From Rhodococcus yunnanensis NBRC 103083 (GTDB lineage Bacteria > Actinomycetota > Actinomycetes > Mycobacteriales > Mycobacteriaceae), in assembly GCF_001895005.1 (NCBI RefSeq), contig NZ_BCXH01000022.1:1-64000 (forward strand): 64,000 nt of DNA, written 5' to 3'. Position 1 is the first letter of the stretch; every line of letters begins with the position of its first letter. The position numbers were made by a program, and so were the translations under genes. Under the pieces are notes generated by a model. The model made no database searches, was not told where the DNA came from, and worked only from the letters and a program-made list of their open reading frames with translations. Positions 51,164-60,010 of the stretch are shown here, in pieces.

Positions 51164-53241
51164 GCACCGCATCGATCGGTCGACCGATCCAGCGCACCGA
51201 GAGCGTCGCCAAGGTGACCGGTACCGCCCGATACGCGGTCGAGCAGCGTACCGATGGGGCCGCGGTCTACTGCGCGTACGTCCCGGCAACGATCCCGAAG
51301 GGCCGCGTCGTACGCGTCGACACATCCGGCGGCGAGGAAGTGCTGGCAATCCTGTGGCACGGCAACGCGGAGAAGCTCGGCGACATCGAGGACGGCGAAC
51401 TCGCCGTGCTGCAGTCGGATCGGGTGGCGTATCGGGGTCAGATCATCGCGGCAGTGGTGGCGACCACCCTGGAGGCTGCTCGCGACGCCGCCGACACGAT
51501 CCGGGTCACCTATTCGGACGAGGAGTCGCCGGACAACACCCTGTCGGCCGAGCATCCGTCGTTGTTCGCGCCGGAGTCGGTCAACGCCGGGTTTCCCACC
51601 GATGTCACCGTCGGCGATCCTGATTCGACACTGTCCTCGGCAGCCCATGTCGTCGACCGCTGGTATTCGACGTCGCCGATGCACAACAGTCCGATGGAAC
51701 CGCACGCAACCACCGCAGAGTGGTCGAACGGCGCACTGACCGTGTGGGATTCGACGCAGGCGCCATCCGGTGTCCGTGACGACCTCGCGACGCTCTTCGA
51801 GCTGGATCCATCGAACGTCCGAGTTGTCGCGGAGAACATCGGCGGCGGTTTCGGGGCGAAGGGAAGCACTCGGCCCAACGCGGTGTTGGCGGCGATGGCG
51901 GCCCGTGCGAGCGGGCGCACCGTCAAGCTCGCGCTGCCGCGTCAGGCACTGTTCGATGTGGTCGGATACCGGACGCCGACGATCAATCATGTTCAGCTGG
52001 GCGCTGATACACGCGGCAAGCTCACTGCGATAGCGCACGATACGTTCCAGCAGACCTCGCACGTCTTCGAGTTCTGCGAACAGACAGCCGAGTCGACCCG
52101 GCACATCTACGCTTCTCCCCACCGGCGTACCACGCACCGCCTCGCGGTGCTCGATGTGTCGACACCGCGGTGGATGCGCGCACCCGGTGAGGCGCCGGGG
52201 ATGTTCGCGGTGGAGACCGCGATCGACGAGTTGTCCTATGCCGTCGGCATCGATCCCATCGAACTGCGAATTCGCAACGAACCCGACGTCGATCCTGCGA
52301 GCGGCAATCGGTTCAGCTCACGCAGCGTCGTCGAATGCCTGCGGGAGGGCGCCGAGCGGTTCGGCTGGGCAGACCGTGATCCGCGTCCGGGGCACAGGCG
52401 CGAGGGTCGCACGCTGATCGGTACCGGCGTTGCGACGGCCAGCTACCCGGTCTTGATCAGCCCGTCGTCCGCGTCGGCACAGCTCGGCGCCGACGGCTCG
52501 ATCACCGTGTCCGTTGCGGCCTCCGATATCGGCACCGGGGCTCGAACCGTGTTGCGGCAGATCGCAGCCGACGCGTTGGCCGTATCGGCAGAGCGGGTGG
52601 AGCTGAAGCTGGGCGACAGTGCGTTGCCGACAGCGCCGGGCGCGGGCGGTTCCTCGGGAACGTCGTCGTGGGGATGGGCGGTGACGAAGGCATGCAGGCA
52701 ACTCGTCGACGAGGTCGGTGGCAGCATCGACGACGCCGGCGGCCCCGCGCAGGTGAGCGTCGAGACGTCCGAGGAGATCGATCAGCAGAAGGATCTGGCG
52801 CGCATGGCCTTCGGGGCACAGTTCGCCGAAGTGAGAGTCGATATCGACACCGGTGAGGTGCGGGTATCGCGGATGCTCGGTGTGTTCGGAATCGGGCGAG
52901 TGATGAACCCGCGTCTCGCGCGTTCGCAGCTGATCGGCGGGATGACCTTCGGTCTCGGAATGGCTCTGATGGAAGCCGGGAACACCGATCACGAGTTCGG
53001 CGGCTTCTCCAATCACGACCTGGCCGAGTATCACATTCCGGTGTGCGCGGACACCCCCGACATCGAGGCGGTGTGGGTCGAGGAACACGACGACGAGCTC
53101 AGTCCCATGGGAGGCAAGGGAATCGGCGAGATCGGAACCGTCGGCTCACCCGCTGCGATCGGCAATGCGGTCTATCATGCGACGGGGGTGCGGGTGCGGG
53201 ATCTGCCGATCACCCTCGACAAGGTGCTACCGCACCTCTAA
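51160..53241 (+). CDS. Mo-dependent aldehyde oxidoreductase, molybdenum-binding subunit (PaoC-like)
   Basis: Catalytic subunit, 693 aa. Begins with the usual GRPIQRTESVAKVTGTARYAVE. Motifs include ENIGGGFGAKGS, MRAPGEAPGMFAVETAIDEL and a glycine-rich C-terminal Mo-cofactor region ending PMGGKGIGEIGTVGSPAAIG, where the Glu-Ile-Gly segment holds the catalytic glutamate of the family. It would oxidise aldehydes, probably aromatic, to acids. No XdhC/PaoD chaperone or Mo-cofactor gene is seen next to it. The last 4 bp overlap the convergent ABC ATPase gene. Confidence 0.94.
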   Translation: MSTASIGRPIQRTESVAKVTGTARYAVEQRTDGAAVYCAYVPATIPKGRVVRVDTSGGEEVLAILWHGNAEKLGDIEDGELAVLQSDRVAYRGQIIAAVVATTLEAARDAADTIRVTYSDEESPDNTLSAEHPSLFAPESVNAGFPTDVTVGDPDSTLSSAAHVVDRWYSTSPMHNSPMEPHATTAEWSNGALTVWDSTQAPSGVRDDLATLFELDPSNVRVVAENIGGGFGAKGSTRPNAVLAAMAARASGRTVKLALPRQALFDVVGYRTPTINHVQLGADTRGKLTAIAHDTFQQTSHVFEFCEQTAESTRHIYASPHRRTTHRLAVLDVSTPRWMRAPGEAPGMFAVETAIDELSYAVGIDPIELRIRNEPDVDPASGNRFSSRSVVECLREGAERFGWADRDPRPGHRREGRTLIGTGVATASYPVLISPSSASAQLGADGSITVSVAASDIGTGARTVLRQIAADALAVSAERVELKLGDSALPTAPGAGGSSGTSSWGWAVTKACRQLVDEVGGSIDDAGGPAQVSVETSEEIDQQKDLARMAFGAQFAEVRVDIDTGEVRVSRMLGVFGIGRVMNPRLARSQLIGGMTFGLGMALMEAGNTDHEFGGFSNHDLAEYHIPVCADTPDIEAVWVEEHDDELSPMGGKGIGEIGTVGSPAAIGNAVYHATGVRVRDLPITLDKVLPHL

Positions 53242-53984
53242 GCGAGGATGCGCTGCAGGAACTGACGGGTCCTGGCCTCGGTGGGGTTCTTCAGCACCTC
53301 GTCCGGTGTGCCACGCTCGACGACGACGCCGCCTTCGATGAACAGCACCTGATCGGCCACCTGTTGGGCGAACCTGATCTCGTGGGTCACGATCACCATC
53401 GTCCAGCCCTCGGCCGCAAGGCCTTTGATGACGGCGAGGACCTCACCGACCAACTCGGGATCGAGGGCCGAGGTGGGCTCGTCGAACAGCATCAGTTTCG
53501 GTTTCAGCGCCAACGCTCGTGCGATTCCGACGCGTTGCTGCTGACCGCCGGAGAGCTGGAACGGGTACTGATCGGATTTCGCGTCGAGACCGACCTCGTC
53601 GAGCAGCTTGTGCGCGTCGGCGATCGCGGCGTCCTTCGGGCGCTTCTGCACGATCACGGGGCCTTCGATGACGTTCTGCAGCACCGTCTTGTGCGGAAAG
53701 AGATTGTGCTGCTGGAAGACCATGCCGCTCTGGGCACGGAAGGCGCGCACCGCAGCACCCGACGGGGCGTGTGCGAAATCGACCGACACCTCACCGATCC
53801 GGATGACTCCACCGTCGGCGGGGTCGAGGGCGTTCAGCGAGCGCAGAATGGTGGTCTTACCCGACCCGGACGGCCCGATGATCACGGTGACCGTTCCGGC
53901 CGGTACCGAGAACGAGACGTCCTTCAACACCTCGATCGCGCCGAACGACTTCTTCAGGGAGTTCACGTCGAGTAGGTCGGTCAT
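53238..53984 (-). CDS. Polar amino-acid ABC transporter ATP-binding protein
   Basis: A 248-aa ATPase of the GlnQ/HisP group. Walker A GPSGSGKTTI, signature LSGGQQQRVGIA, Walker B LMLFDEPTSALDPE and VTHEIRFA. The ATG at 53982-53984 overlaps the stop of the binding-protein/permease gene by 4 nt. It is last in the operon phosphatase, RidA, SBP-permease, ATPase. It couples ATP hydrolysis to uptake of an amino acid; the frame's extension to 54611 runs through the permease part in another frame and is rejected. Confidence 0.94.
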   Translation of the reverse strand: MTDLLDVNSLKKSFGAIEVLKDVSFSVPAGTVTVIIGPSGSGKTTILRSLNALDPADGGVIRIGEVSVDFAHAPSGAAVRAFRAQSGMVFQQHNLFPHKTVLQNVIEGPVIVQKRPKDAAIADAHKLLDEVGLDAKSDQYPFQLSGGQQQRVGIARALALKPKLMLFDEPTSALDPELVGEVLAVIKGLAAEGWTMVIVTHEIRFAQQVADQVLFIEGGVVVERGTPDEVLKNPTEARTRQFLQRILA

Positions 53985-55468
53985 TTCGCCACATACCTGT
54001 CGAGTCGGACTTCGAGTTTGCCTTGGAAGAACGAGAGGATCATGCAGATCACCCAGTAGTAGATCGCCGCGACGCTGTACAGCGCGAAGAAGTCGAACGT
54101 CGGTGCCGCCGCGAGCTGCGCCACCCGCAACAGCTCGGTCACCAGGATGGTCGACGCGAGCGAGGTGTCCTTCACGAGCGAGATCAGCGTGTTGGACAGC
54201 GGTGGAACGGCAGTGCGCAGCGCCTGAGGGAGAACGATGCGTTGCAGCGTCGTCCGATATCCCATGCCGATGGTCTGCGACGCCTCCCACTGGCCTTTCG
54301 GCACACTCAGGATCGCAGCTCGAATCACCTCGGCTGCGTAACCACCGACGTTCAACGAGAAGGCGATCACCGCGGCCGGGAACGGATCGATCACGATTCC
54401 GAACTGAGGCAGCGCGTAGAAGACGATGAACAACTGCAGCAGCAGGGGAGTGCCGCGGATGATCGAGACGTAGAACCGGGCGGCATTCGATAAAGCCCTC
54501 TTGGAGGAGATCCGAGCCAGCGCGACACCCAATGCGATGACGAGCCCGATCACGAAACTGATCGCCGTCAGCGGGATCGTCATCGTGAGCGTCGCCTTCA
54601 GCATCGGCCACAGGTTGTCCAGAATCAGATCGAGTTTCGACGGCGCCTCGGCGCTGGCCGCGTCGGAGGTCGGCGCCTGTGTGTCCGCAGTGGGTGCGGC
54701 GACGTCGGATCCGAAGTACTTCTCGGAGATCTGGGCGAGGGTTCCATCTGCCTGCAGTGTGTCGATGGCGTCGTCGACCTGGCCCATCAGCCCGCTGTCC
54801 TTGCGGGCGGCGAATGCCTGGTAGCTGGTGTCCCCGGTCTGGGCGGCGACCTTCACCCCGGTGTCACCCGTTTGCTTCAGATACTCGGCGATTGCGAGGC
54901 TGTCGTTGACGGTGGCATCGACACGACCGTCCTTGACGAGCGTGACGGCCTGGACGAAGCCTTCGACCGCCTCGACGTTCGCTCCCGCGTCGGAGGCGAC
55001 CTCGGCCCAGTTGCTCGTCGACGACTGTGCGGTCGTCTTGCCTGCGAGGTCTGCGACCGAGGTGATCGAGGTGTTGTTCGCCGCGGTGAGGATCTCGCCC
55101 TCGGACACCGTGTAGGGCTTCGAGAGGTCGTACTTGCTCTGTCGTTCGGGGTTGATCGTGACCTGGTTGGCGATGAGGTCGAATCGCTGCGATTCGAGTC
55201 CGGCGAAAATGGAATCGAAGGGCGTCTGGACGTACTCGACGCGTACGCCCAGCTCACTCGCGACCGCGTCGACGACGTCGATGTCGTAGCCCGTCAGCTG
55301 CCCGTCGCTGCCCTGGTAACTGAAGGGGCTGTAGGTCCCCTCGGTCCCGACGACGAGTACGCCGTCTTCCTTGATCTGGTCGATCAGCGGGCCCGAGGAC
55401 GACCCGCAGCCGGCCACGGCCGCCAGGGCGACGATCGTTGCCAGCAGTGCAAGCGCTCTACGGTGCAC
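53981..55468 (-). CDS. Amino-acid ABC transporter: binding protein fused to permease
   Basis: A 495-aa fusion. Residues 1-21 are a lipoprotein signal with lipobox VAGC. Residues about 30-250 are a family-3 solute-binding domain (VGTEGTYSPFSYQG, LTGYDIDVVDAVA, FDLIANQVTI, KYFGSD). A short Ala/Ser/Thr linker (about 250-270) leads to an HisM/GlnP-type permease with EAA-loop-like QTIGMGYRTTLQRIVLPQAL and several helices. The binding domain is therefore tethered to the channel outside the cell, as in other known fused transporters. ATG at 55466-55468, 11 bp after the RidA stop. Ligand unknown. Confidence 0.93.
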   Translation of the reverse strand: MHRRALALLATIVALAAVAGCGSSSGPLIDQIKEDGVLVVGTEGTYSPFSYQGSDGQLTGYDIDVVDAVASELGVRVEYVQTPFDSIFAGLESQRFDLIANQVTINPERQSKYDLSKPYTVSEGEILTAANNTSITSVADLAGKTTAQSSTSNWAEVASDAGANVEAVEGFVQAVTLVKDGRVDATVNDSLAIAEYLKQTGDTGVKVAAQTGDTSYQAFAARKDSGLMGQVDDAIDTLQADGTLAQISEKYFGSDVAAPTADTQAPTSDAASAEAPSKLDLILDNLWPMLKATLTMTIPLTAISFVIGLVIALGVALARISSKRALSNAARFYVSIIRGTPLLLQLFIVFYALPQFGIVIDPFPAAVIAFSLNVGGYAAEVIRAAILSVPKGQWEASQTIGMGYRTTLQRIVLPQALRTAVPPLSNTLISLVKDTSLASTILVTELLRVAQLAAAPTFDFFALYSVAAIYYWVICMILSFFQGKLEVRLDRYVAK

Positions 55469-55479
55469 GAGGTGCCTTC

Positions 55480-55962
55480 CTACCCGTCGATCTCCAACTC
55501 AGCTGAGACAACCACAGCGTTGTTCATCGGCAGAGCTGCCACACCGATGGCCGTGCGCGCATGCCCACCGATCTCGGGGCCGAACACCTGCAGGATCAGG
55601 TCCGAGAATCCGTTGACGGCCGTGGTGGTCTGGGTGAAGAGATGGTCGGCGTTGACCATCCCCGACACCGTGAGCCACGCACTGATTCGGTCCAGATCCC
55701 CGATGGCGCGCCGGACACTCGCCAGCACGGCAAGCGCGGTGTCGCGAGCCGCATCGGTGGCGGCGTCGAGGGAGACCTCCGACGGCACCGGCCCGAACGG
55801 ACCGGCCAGCGTGCCGTCGGGGTGCTGCGGCGAATGACCGGAGACGTAGACCCGGTTTCCGCGCACGCGTACCCACTCGAACGAGAACTGGAATCCCGGT
55901 GGAGCCTCGGCCTGCGCCGGTAGGACGAATCCGAGCTCGGCGATTCTGCGTTCGATGTGCAT
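55480..55962 (-). CDS. RidA/YjgF-family protein
   Basis: A 160-aa enamine/imine deaminase-like protein of the longer RidA subgroup. Family features: VYVSGHSPQHPDGT, DRISAWLTVSGMVNA, GFSDLILQVFGPEIGGHARTAIGV and ALPMNNAVVVSAELEI. The conserved arginine of RidA (in ARTAIG) is present. It would hydrolyse reactive imines such as 2-aminoacrylate, formed by PLP enzymes. It lies between a histidine-phosphatase gene (4-bp gap) and the amino-acid transporter gene (11-bp gap), so it is co-expressed with uptake. Confidence 0.9.
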   Translation of the reverse strand: MHIERRIAELGFVLPAQAEAPPGFQFSFEWVRVRGNRVYVSGHSPQHPDGTLAGPFGPVPSEVSLDAATDAARDTALAVLASVRRAIGDLDRISAWLTVSGMVNADHLFTQTTTAVNGFSDLILQVFGPEIGGHARTAIGVAALPMNNAVVVSAELEIDG

Positions 55963-55966
55963 GCGC

Positions 55967-56530
55967 TCACGTCCTCCGTGCCGGGATGCTGTTGATGGTC
56001 TCGACGGTCCATCCCGACCCGTCGTGTACGAGGGTCGACACGCCTGCGTTGAGGATCCTCGGCGACGGTACCCCGCGGATGGCGTCGAAGATCGCCCTGA
56101 TCACACCGCCGTGTGCGACGGCGATCACCGACGAGTCGGGATGAGCGGCCGCGATCTCGTCGACGGCACGGACGCCGCGCACGATGAGGTCACGCCGCGA
56201 TTCCAGGCCGGGGTAGCGGCCGTGCGGCCAGTGCGAGTACGCGTCGTAGTCGGTGAAACCCTCGGCGTCGCCGAAATGCCGCTCGGCGAGATCGGCGTAG
56301 GTGGCCGTGCGTTCGATCCCGAGATGCTTGCCGATGATGTCGGCGGTCTCCGCGGCCCGCGACAGCGGCGAGCTCACCAGCAGGTCCCACTGACGCTCGC
56401 CCAACTCGTATACCGCCTCGCGTGCCTGCGCCCGACCTGTCTCGTTGAGGGGAATGTCGGAGGATCCTTGCAGGCGGCCGTGCAGATTCCACTCGGTTTC
56501 GCCATGCCGAACCAGCGCCAGAAAAGTCAT
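55967..56530 (-). CDS. Histidine phosphatase (phosphoglycerate-mutase-like)
   Basis: A 187-aa phosphatase. Catalytic motif LVRHGETEWNLHGRLQG with the phosphohistidine, ISSPL-type motif in LLVSSPLSRAAETADII, acid/base Glu in LAERHFGDAEGF and the second His in VIAVAHGGVIRAIFD. Substrates in this family range from sugar phosphates to cobalamin precursors, so none is assigned. It is first in the operon with RidA and the amino-acid transporter, and diverges from the acyl-CoA dehydrogenase genes with 74 bp between starts. Confidence 0.9.
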   Translation of the reverse strand: MTFLALVRHGETEWNLHGRLQGSSDIPLNETGRAQAREAVYELGERQWDLLVSSPLSRAAETADIIGKHLGIERTATYADLAERHFGDAEGFTDYDAYSHWPHGRYPGLESRRDLIVRGVRAVDEIAAAHPDSSVIAVAHGGVIRAIFDAIRGVPSPRILNAGVSTLVHDGSGWTVETINSIPARRT

Positions 56531-56547
56531 AGTCAGCGAAGATTATC

Positions 56548-56564
56548 GTAGTTACCAGGGAGTA
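56548..56564 (+). promoter_or_regulatory. Element GTAGTTACC-N3-GAGTA upstream of acyl-CoA dehydrogenase (copy 2)
   Basis: GTAGTTACC (56548-56556) and GAGTA (56560-56564) repeat, in the same orientation and almost the same distance (about 40 bp) from the start codon, the element seen before the acyl-CoA dehydrogenase gene at 25219-26364. Here the element sits in the 74-bp divergent gap with the phosphatase operon. Confidence 0.45.
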
Positions 56565-56604
56565 CGGTCGAGAGGTACACAGTCGATGACAGCGGAGGGA
56601 TCTC

Positions 56605-57780
56605 ATGAATCTGGCCCTGACAGAAGAGGAAGCCGCGTTTCGTGACGAGATGCGGACGTTCTTCACCACCGAGATTCCCGCGGAGATCCGCGAGAAGAAC
56701 AGGGTGGGCATCGAAGTGAGCCGTGAAGACATGGTGACGACGATGCGAATTCTCAACGAGAACGGGCTGGCCGTCCCGCACTGGCCGGTGGAGTTCGGGG
56801 GTCGTGACTGGACGCCGGTGCAGCGTCACATCTGGCTCGACGAGATGCAGCTCGCGTCGGTTCCCGAACCGCTGGCATTCAATGCGTCGATGGTGGGACC
56901 TGTCATCGCGACGTTCGGATCGCAGGAGCAGAAGGAGAAGTTTCTGCCCGCCACGGCGAATCTGGACATCTGGTGGTGTCAGGGCTTCTCCGAACCCGAA
57001 GCCGGGTCCGATCTCGCATCGCTGCGGACGACGGCCTTGCGTGACGGTGACGACTACATCGTCAACGGGCAGAAGACATGGACGACGCTCGGCCAGTACG
57101 CGGACTGGATTTTCACGCTCGTGCGTACCGATCCCGAGGCGCCGAAGAAGCAAGCGGGAATCTCGTTTCTGCTGATCGATCTGAAAACTCCAGGGATCAC
57201 CGTTCGCCCGATCAAGTTGATCGACGGCAGCTTCGAGGTCAACGAGGTGTTCTTCGAGAACGTACGCGTTCCGGCGGAAAACCTTGTCGGCGAGGAGAAT
57301 CAGGGGTGGAGCTACGCGAAGTTCCTACTCGGCAACGAGCGGACAGGGGTCGCCCGCGTGGGGCACACCAAGGTCCGTCTCGAGCGCGCGAAGGAGTATG
57401 CGGCGTCGACCACGGTAGGCAACGGAACGCTGCTCGACGACCCGCTGTTCGCGGCGCGATACGCCGAGCTCGAAAACGAGGTCCTCGCACTCGAACTCAC
57501 TCAACTTCGGCTCGTGTCGAGCTCCGCCGACGGCAAGCCCAATCCGGCGTCGTCGATTCTGAAACTGCGTGGATCCGAACTGCAGCAGGCCGCCACCGAG
57601 ATGTTGATGGACATCGCCGGACCGGACTCGCTTCCGTACGAGGGGGGTGATGACATCGAGAGCCCTGGATGGGCGCAGCGTTCGGTGCCGACCTACCTCA
57701 ACTACCGCAAGGTGTCGATCTACGGCGGTTCCAACGAAGTGCAGCGGCAGATCATCGCATCGACGATTCTCGGATTGTGA
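56605..57780 (+). CDS. Acyl-CoA dehydrogenase, first of a pair
   Basis: A 391-aa FadE-type enzyme. FAD/substrate motifs WWCQGFSEPEAGSDLASLRT, YIVNGQKTWTTLGQYADW, and the C-terminal SIYGGSNEVQRQIIASTILG. A ribosome site (GGAGGGAT) precedes the ATG. It is followed 10 bp later by a second, divergent-sequence acyl-CoA dehydrogenase. In mycobacteria and rhodococci such adjacent pairs form alpha2-beta2 heterotetramers used on steroid side-chain or ring fragments; a similar complex is inferred here, but no other steroid gene is present in the window. Confidence 0.92.
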   Translation: MNLALTEEEAAFRDEMRTFFTTEIPAEIREKNRVGIEVSREDMVTTMRILNENGLAVPHWPVEFGGRDWTPVQRHIWLDEMQLASVPEPLAFNASMVGPVIATFGSQEQKEKFLPATANLDIWWCQGFSEPEAGSDLASLRTTALRDGDDYIVNGQKTWTTLGQYADWIFTLVRTDPEAPKKQAGISFLLIDLKTPGITVRPIKLIDGSFEVNEVFFENVRVPAENLVGEENQGWSYAKFLLGNERTGVARVGHTKVRLERAKEYAASTTVGNGTLLDDPLFAARYAELENEVLALELTQLRLVSSSADGKPNPASSILKLRGSELQQAATEMLMDIAGPDSLPYEGGDDIESPGWAQRSVPTYLNYRKVSIYGGSNEVQRQIIASTILGL

Positions 57781-57790
57781 GGGCAGGACA

Positions 57791-58888
57791 ATGGATTTCG
57801 AACTGAACGAAGAACAGAAGCTGCTCCGGGACACCACGCGCGAGGTTCTCTCCCGTGCGTACGACACCGAGAAGCGCAACAAGATCGTCGATGCCGATCC
57901 CGGTTGGTCCGCCGAGGTATGGAAGCAACTGGCCGAGGTCGGCCTGCTCGGGTTGAGTTTCGCCGAGGACGACGGCGGCATGGATGCAGGCCCGGTGGAG
58001 GTCATGGCCGTGATGACCGAGGTCGGTCGACGCCTTGCACCCGAGCCGATTCTCGATGCCGTGCTCGTCCCCGGAGGATTGATCTCGGATGTCGGTTCGG
58101 TGGATCAGCGTCAGCGGATTCTGCCGGGCGTAGCCGAAGGCTCGACACTGCTTGCGTTCGCGCACAACGAATCAGGCAGCCGCTGGCCGAACATCGAAGT
58201 GAAGGTCTCGGCCACCGAGGACGGTGGGTCCTGGGCCTTGAACGGGGTCAAGAACCCGGTGCCGCACGGCGGTAGCGCCGACATCCTCGTCGTCAGTGCT
58301 GCGCTTGCAGGGGGCGGCGTCGGTCTGTTCCTGGTCGACGGTGACGCAACCGGGTTGGAACGAAAGAACTACCGGACACACGACGGTCAGCGTGCGGCGC
58401 AGATCTCGCTGAGTGATGTTGCCGCGGAGCCGCTCGGTGACGGAACCGATGCGAGTGCTGCGATCGTTGCCTCGGAAGTACGCGCACAGGCCGCACTGGC
58501 AGCAGAAGCGGTGGGCGCAATGGAAGAGGCGCTTCGGCTGACGACCGACTACCTCAAAGCGCGCAAGCAATTCGGAGTTCCGCTCGCGAAATTCCAGGCG
58601 TTGACGTTCCGAGCAGCGGACATGTACGTGCTGCTCGAACTGGCCCGGAGCATGGCGCTCTACGCGACGATGTCTCTCGCGGACGGCGTCGTCGATACCG
58701 AGGTCGCGTCGCGCGCGAAGCTGCAGATTTCGCGCTCGTCACGCAAGATCGGCCAGGAGGCGATCCAACTGCACGGCGGCATCGGCGTCACGGCCGAGTA
58801 TCCCGTCGGGCACTATGTCAGCCGGTTGGCCGCGATCGAACACACACTCGGCGGCGCCGACGATCACCTGCGGGTGCTGTCGAAGTAG
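57791..58888 (+). CDS. Acyl-CoA dehydrogenase, second of a pair
   Basis: A 365-aa FadE-type protein. The ATG at 57791 follows AGGA; the longer frame from 57647 is the upstream gene out of frame. The N-terminus MDFELNEEQKLLRDTTREVL and C-terminal IQLHGGIGVTAEYPVGHYVS are typical. The central loop NESGSRWPNIEVKVS lacks the usual S-E-P-x-A-G-S-D motif seen in the partner, which fits a heterotetramer where only one subunit type carries a full active site. A perfect 13-bp hairpin 8 bp after the stop ends the unit. Confidence 0.9.
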   Translation: MDFELNEEQKLLRDTTREVLSRAYDTEKRNKIVDADPGWSAEVWKQLAEVGLLGLSFAEDDGGMDAGPVEVMAVMTEVGRRLAPEPILDAVLVPGGLISDVGSVDQRQRILPGVAEGSTLLAFAHNESGSRWPNIEVKVSATEDGGSWALNGVKNPVPHGGSADILVVSAALAGGGVGLFLVDGDATGLERKNYRTHDGQRAAQISLSDVAAEPLGDGTDASAAIVASEVRAQAALAAEAVGAMEEALRLTTDYLKARKQFGVPLAKFQALTFRAADMYVLLELARSMALYATMSLADGVVDTEVASRAKLQISRSSRKIGQEAIQLHGGIGVTAEYPVGHYVSRLAAIEHTLGGADDHLRVLSK

Positions 58889-58895
58889 AGCAGCC

Positions 58896-58931
58896 CTCGG
58901 TGGTGCGGTCCACGTGGGCCGCACCACCGAG
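58896..58931 (+). terminator. Stem-loop downstream of acyl-CoA dehydrogenase pair
   Basis: CTCGGTGGTGCGG (58896-58908) pairs perfectly with CCGCACCACCGAG (58919-58931) around a 10-nt loop, starting 8 bp after the stop codon. No T-run follows. Confidence 0.75.
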
Positions 58932-59104
58932 ATCTGTCAGGACGCCGTGACGAGCGGGCCCCGAGCCGAGCCGCACCTCGTGTTCGTCCGGCGTTCGTGT
59001 GTAGTACCCGAAGGGTTCCTCTCAGGGGGCTTGGCTACTGTGGACGGCAAGAGGACGACGCGATCGGCGTATCCACTCGAGGGCTGATCGGAAGCGAGAT
59101 ACCG

Positions 59105-60010
59105 ATGAAGGCACGGACGGCGGAGTACCCCCGCCCGAATCATTGCCTGCTACATCTGAGTGACACCCATCTCGTCGAGGGCGGTGACCTGTACGGAGCC
59201 GTCGACAGCACGGCCAGCCTGCGCCGAGTGCTGGGCGATATCGAGGCGTCGGGAGTTCGTCCCGACGCGTTGATCTTCACCGGCGATCTCACCGATCAGG
59301 GGGAGCCGGGCGCGTACGATCGCCTGCGGGCGTTGGTGGAGCCGGTCGCAGGCGCACTCGATGCGCAGTTGGTGTGGGCCATGGGCAATCACGACGATCG
59401 GGCAACCTTTCGCGCTCGGCTGCTGGATCAGGAGCCCACGACCGGGTCGGTGGACCGCGTACACGATATCGACGGGCTCAGAGTGATCACCCTCGACACC
59501 ACGGTGCCGGGCCATCATTACGGCGCAGTGTCGACGGATCAACTGGACTGGCTCGCAGGTGTTCTCGCGACCCCGGCCGAGTTCGGCACCATCCTGGCAA
59601 TGCACCATCCGCCGGTTCCGGCGGTGTTGGACCTCGCTGTCGTCGTCGAGCTCATCGATCAGCAGGCACTGGCGGAGACGCTGCGCGGCAGCGATGTTCG
59701 ATCGATCCTCGCCGGGCACCTGCATTACTCGACGACGGCGACATTCGCCGGTATCCCGGTGTCGGTGGCATCGGCGACCTGTTACACGCAGGATCTCAAC
59801 GTCCCGTCCGGCGCGATTCGTGGCCGAGCAGGAGCGCAGGCGTTCAACCTCGTGCACCTCTACGACGACACGGTTGTCCACTCGGTCGTCCCCGTCGGCT
59901 CGTACGACACCGTCGGGGAGTACGTCGACGCCGACGAGGTCGCTCGTCGATTGGACGCCGCAGGTGTCCGAATCGCCGACAGCGCGAGGAGTTCTCGAAT
60001 CAGGCTGTAG
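59105..60010 (+). CDS. Metallophosphoesterase, cyclic-nucleotide phosphodiesterase (Rv0805/CpdA-like)
   Basis: A 301-aa two-metal phosphoesterase. Metal ligands are in HLSDTHL, FTGDLTDQG, MGNHDDR, AMHHPPVP and LAGHLHYSTTA, the full class III cyclic-nucleotide phosphodiesterase set. Similarity in motif order to mycobacterial Rv0805 suggests cAMP hydrolysis, though these enzymes accept many phosphodiesters. The ATG at 59105 follows GGAAGCGAG; upstream frame to 58997 is not needed. Its last 11 bp overlap the convergent Stealth gene end. Confidence 0.9.
   Translation: MKARTAEYPRPNHCLLHLSDTHLVEGGDLYGAVDSTASLRRVLGDIEASGVRPDALIFTGDLTDQGEPGAYDRLRALVEPVAGALDAQLVWAMGNHDDRATFRARLLDQEPTTGSVDRVHDIDGLRVITLDTTVPGHHYGAVSTDQLDWLAGVLATPAEFGTILAMHHPPVPAVLDLAVVVELIDQQALAETLRGSDVRSILAGHLHYSTTATFAGIPVSVASATCYTQDLNVPSGAIRGRAGAQAFNLVHLYDDTVVHSVVPVGSYDTVGEYVDADEVARRLDAAGVRIADSARSSRIRL

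Noticed and set aside
49668..53241. Xanthine dehydrogenase or carbon monoxide dehydrogenase
   Set aside because: The FAD subunit has the 4Fe-4S cysteine insert of PaoB, and I did not recognise the active-site Cys motif of CO dehydrogenase in the Mo subunit. An aldehyde oxidoreductase fits better.
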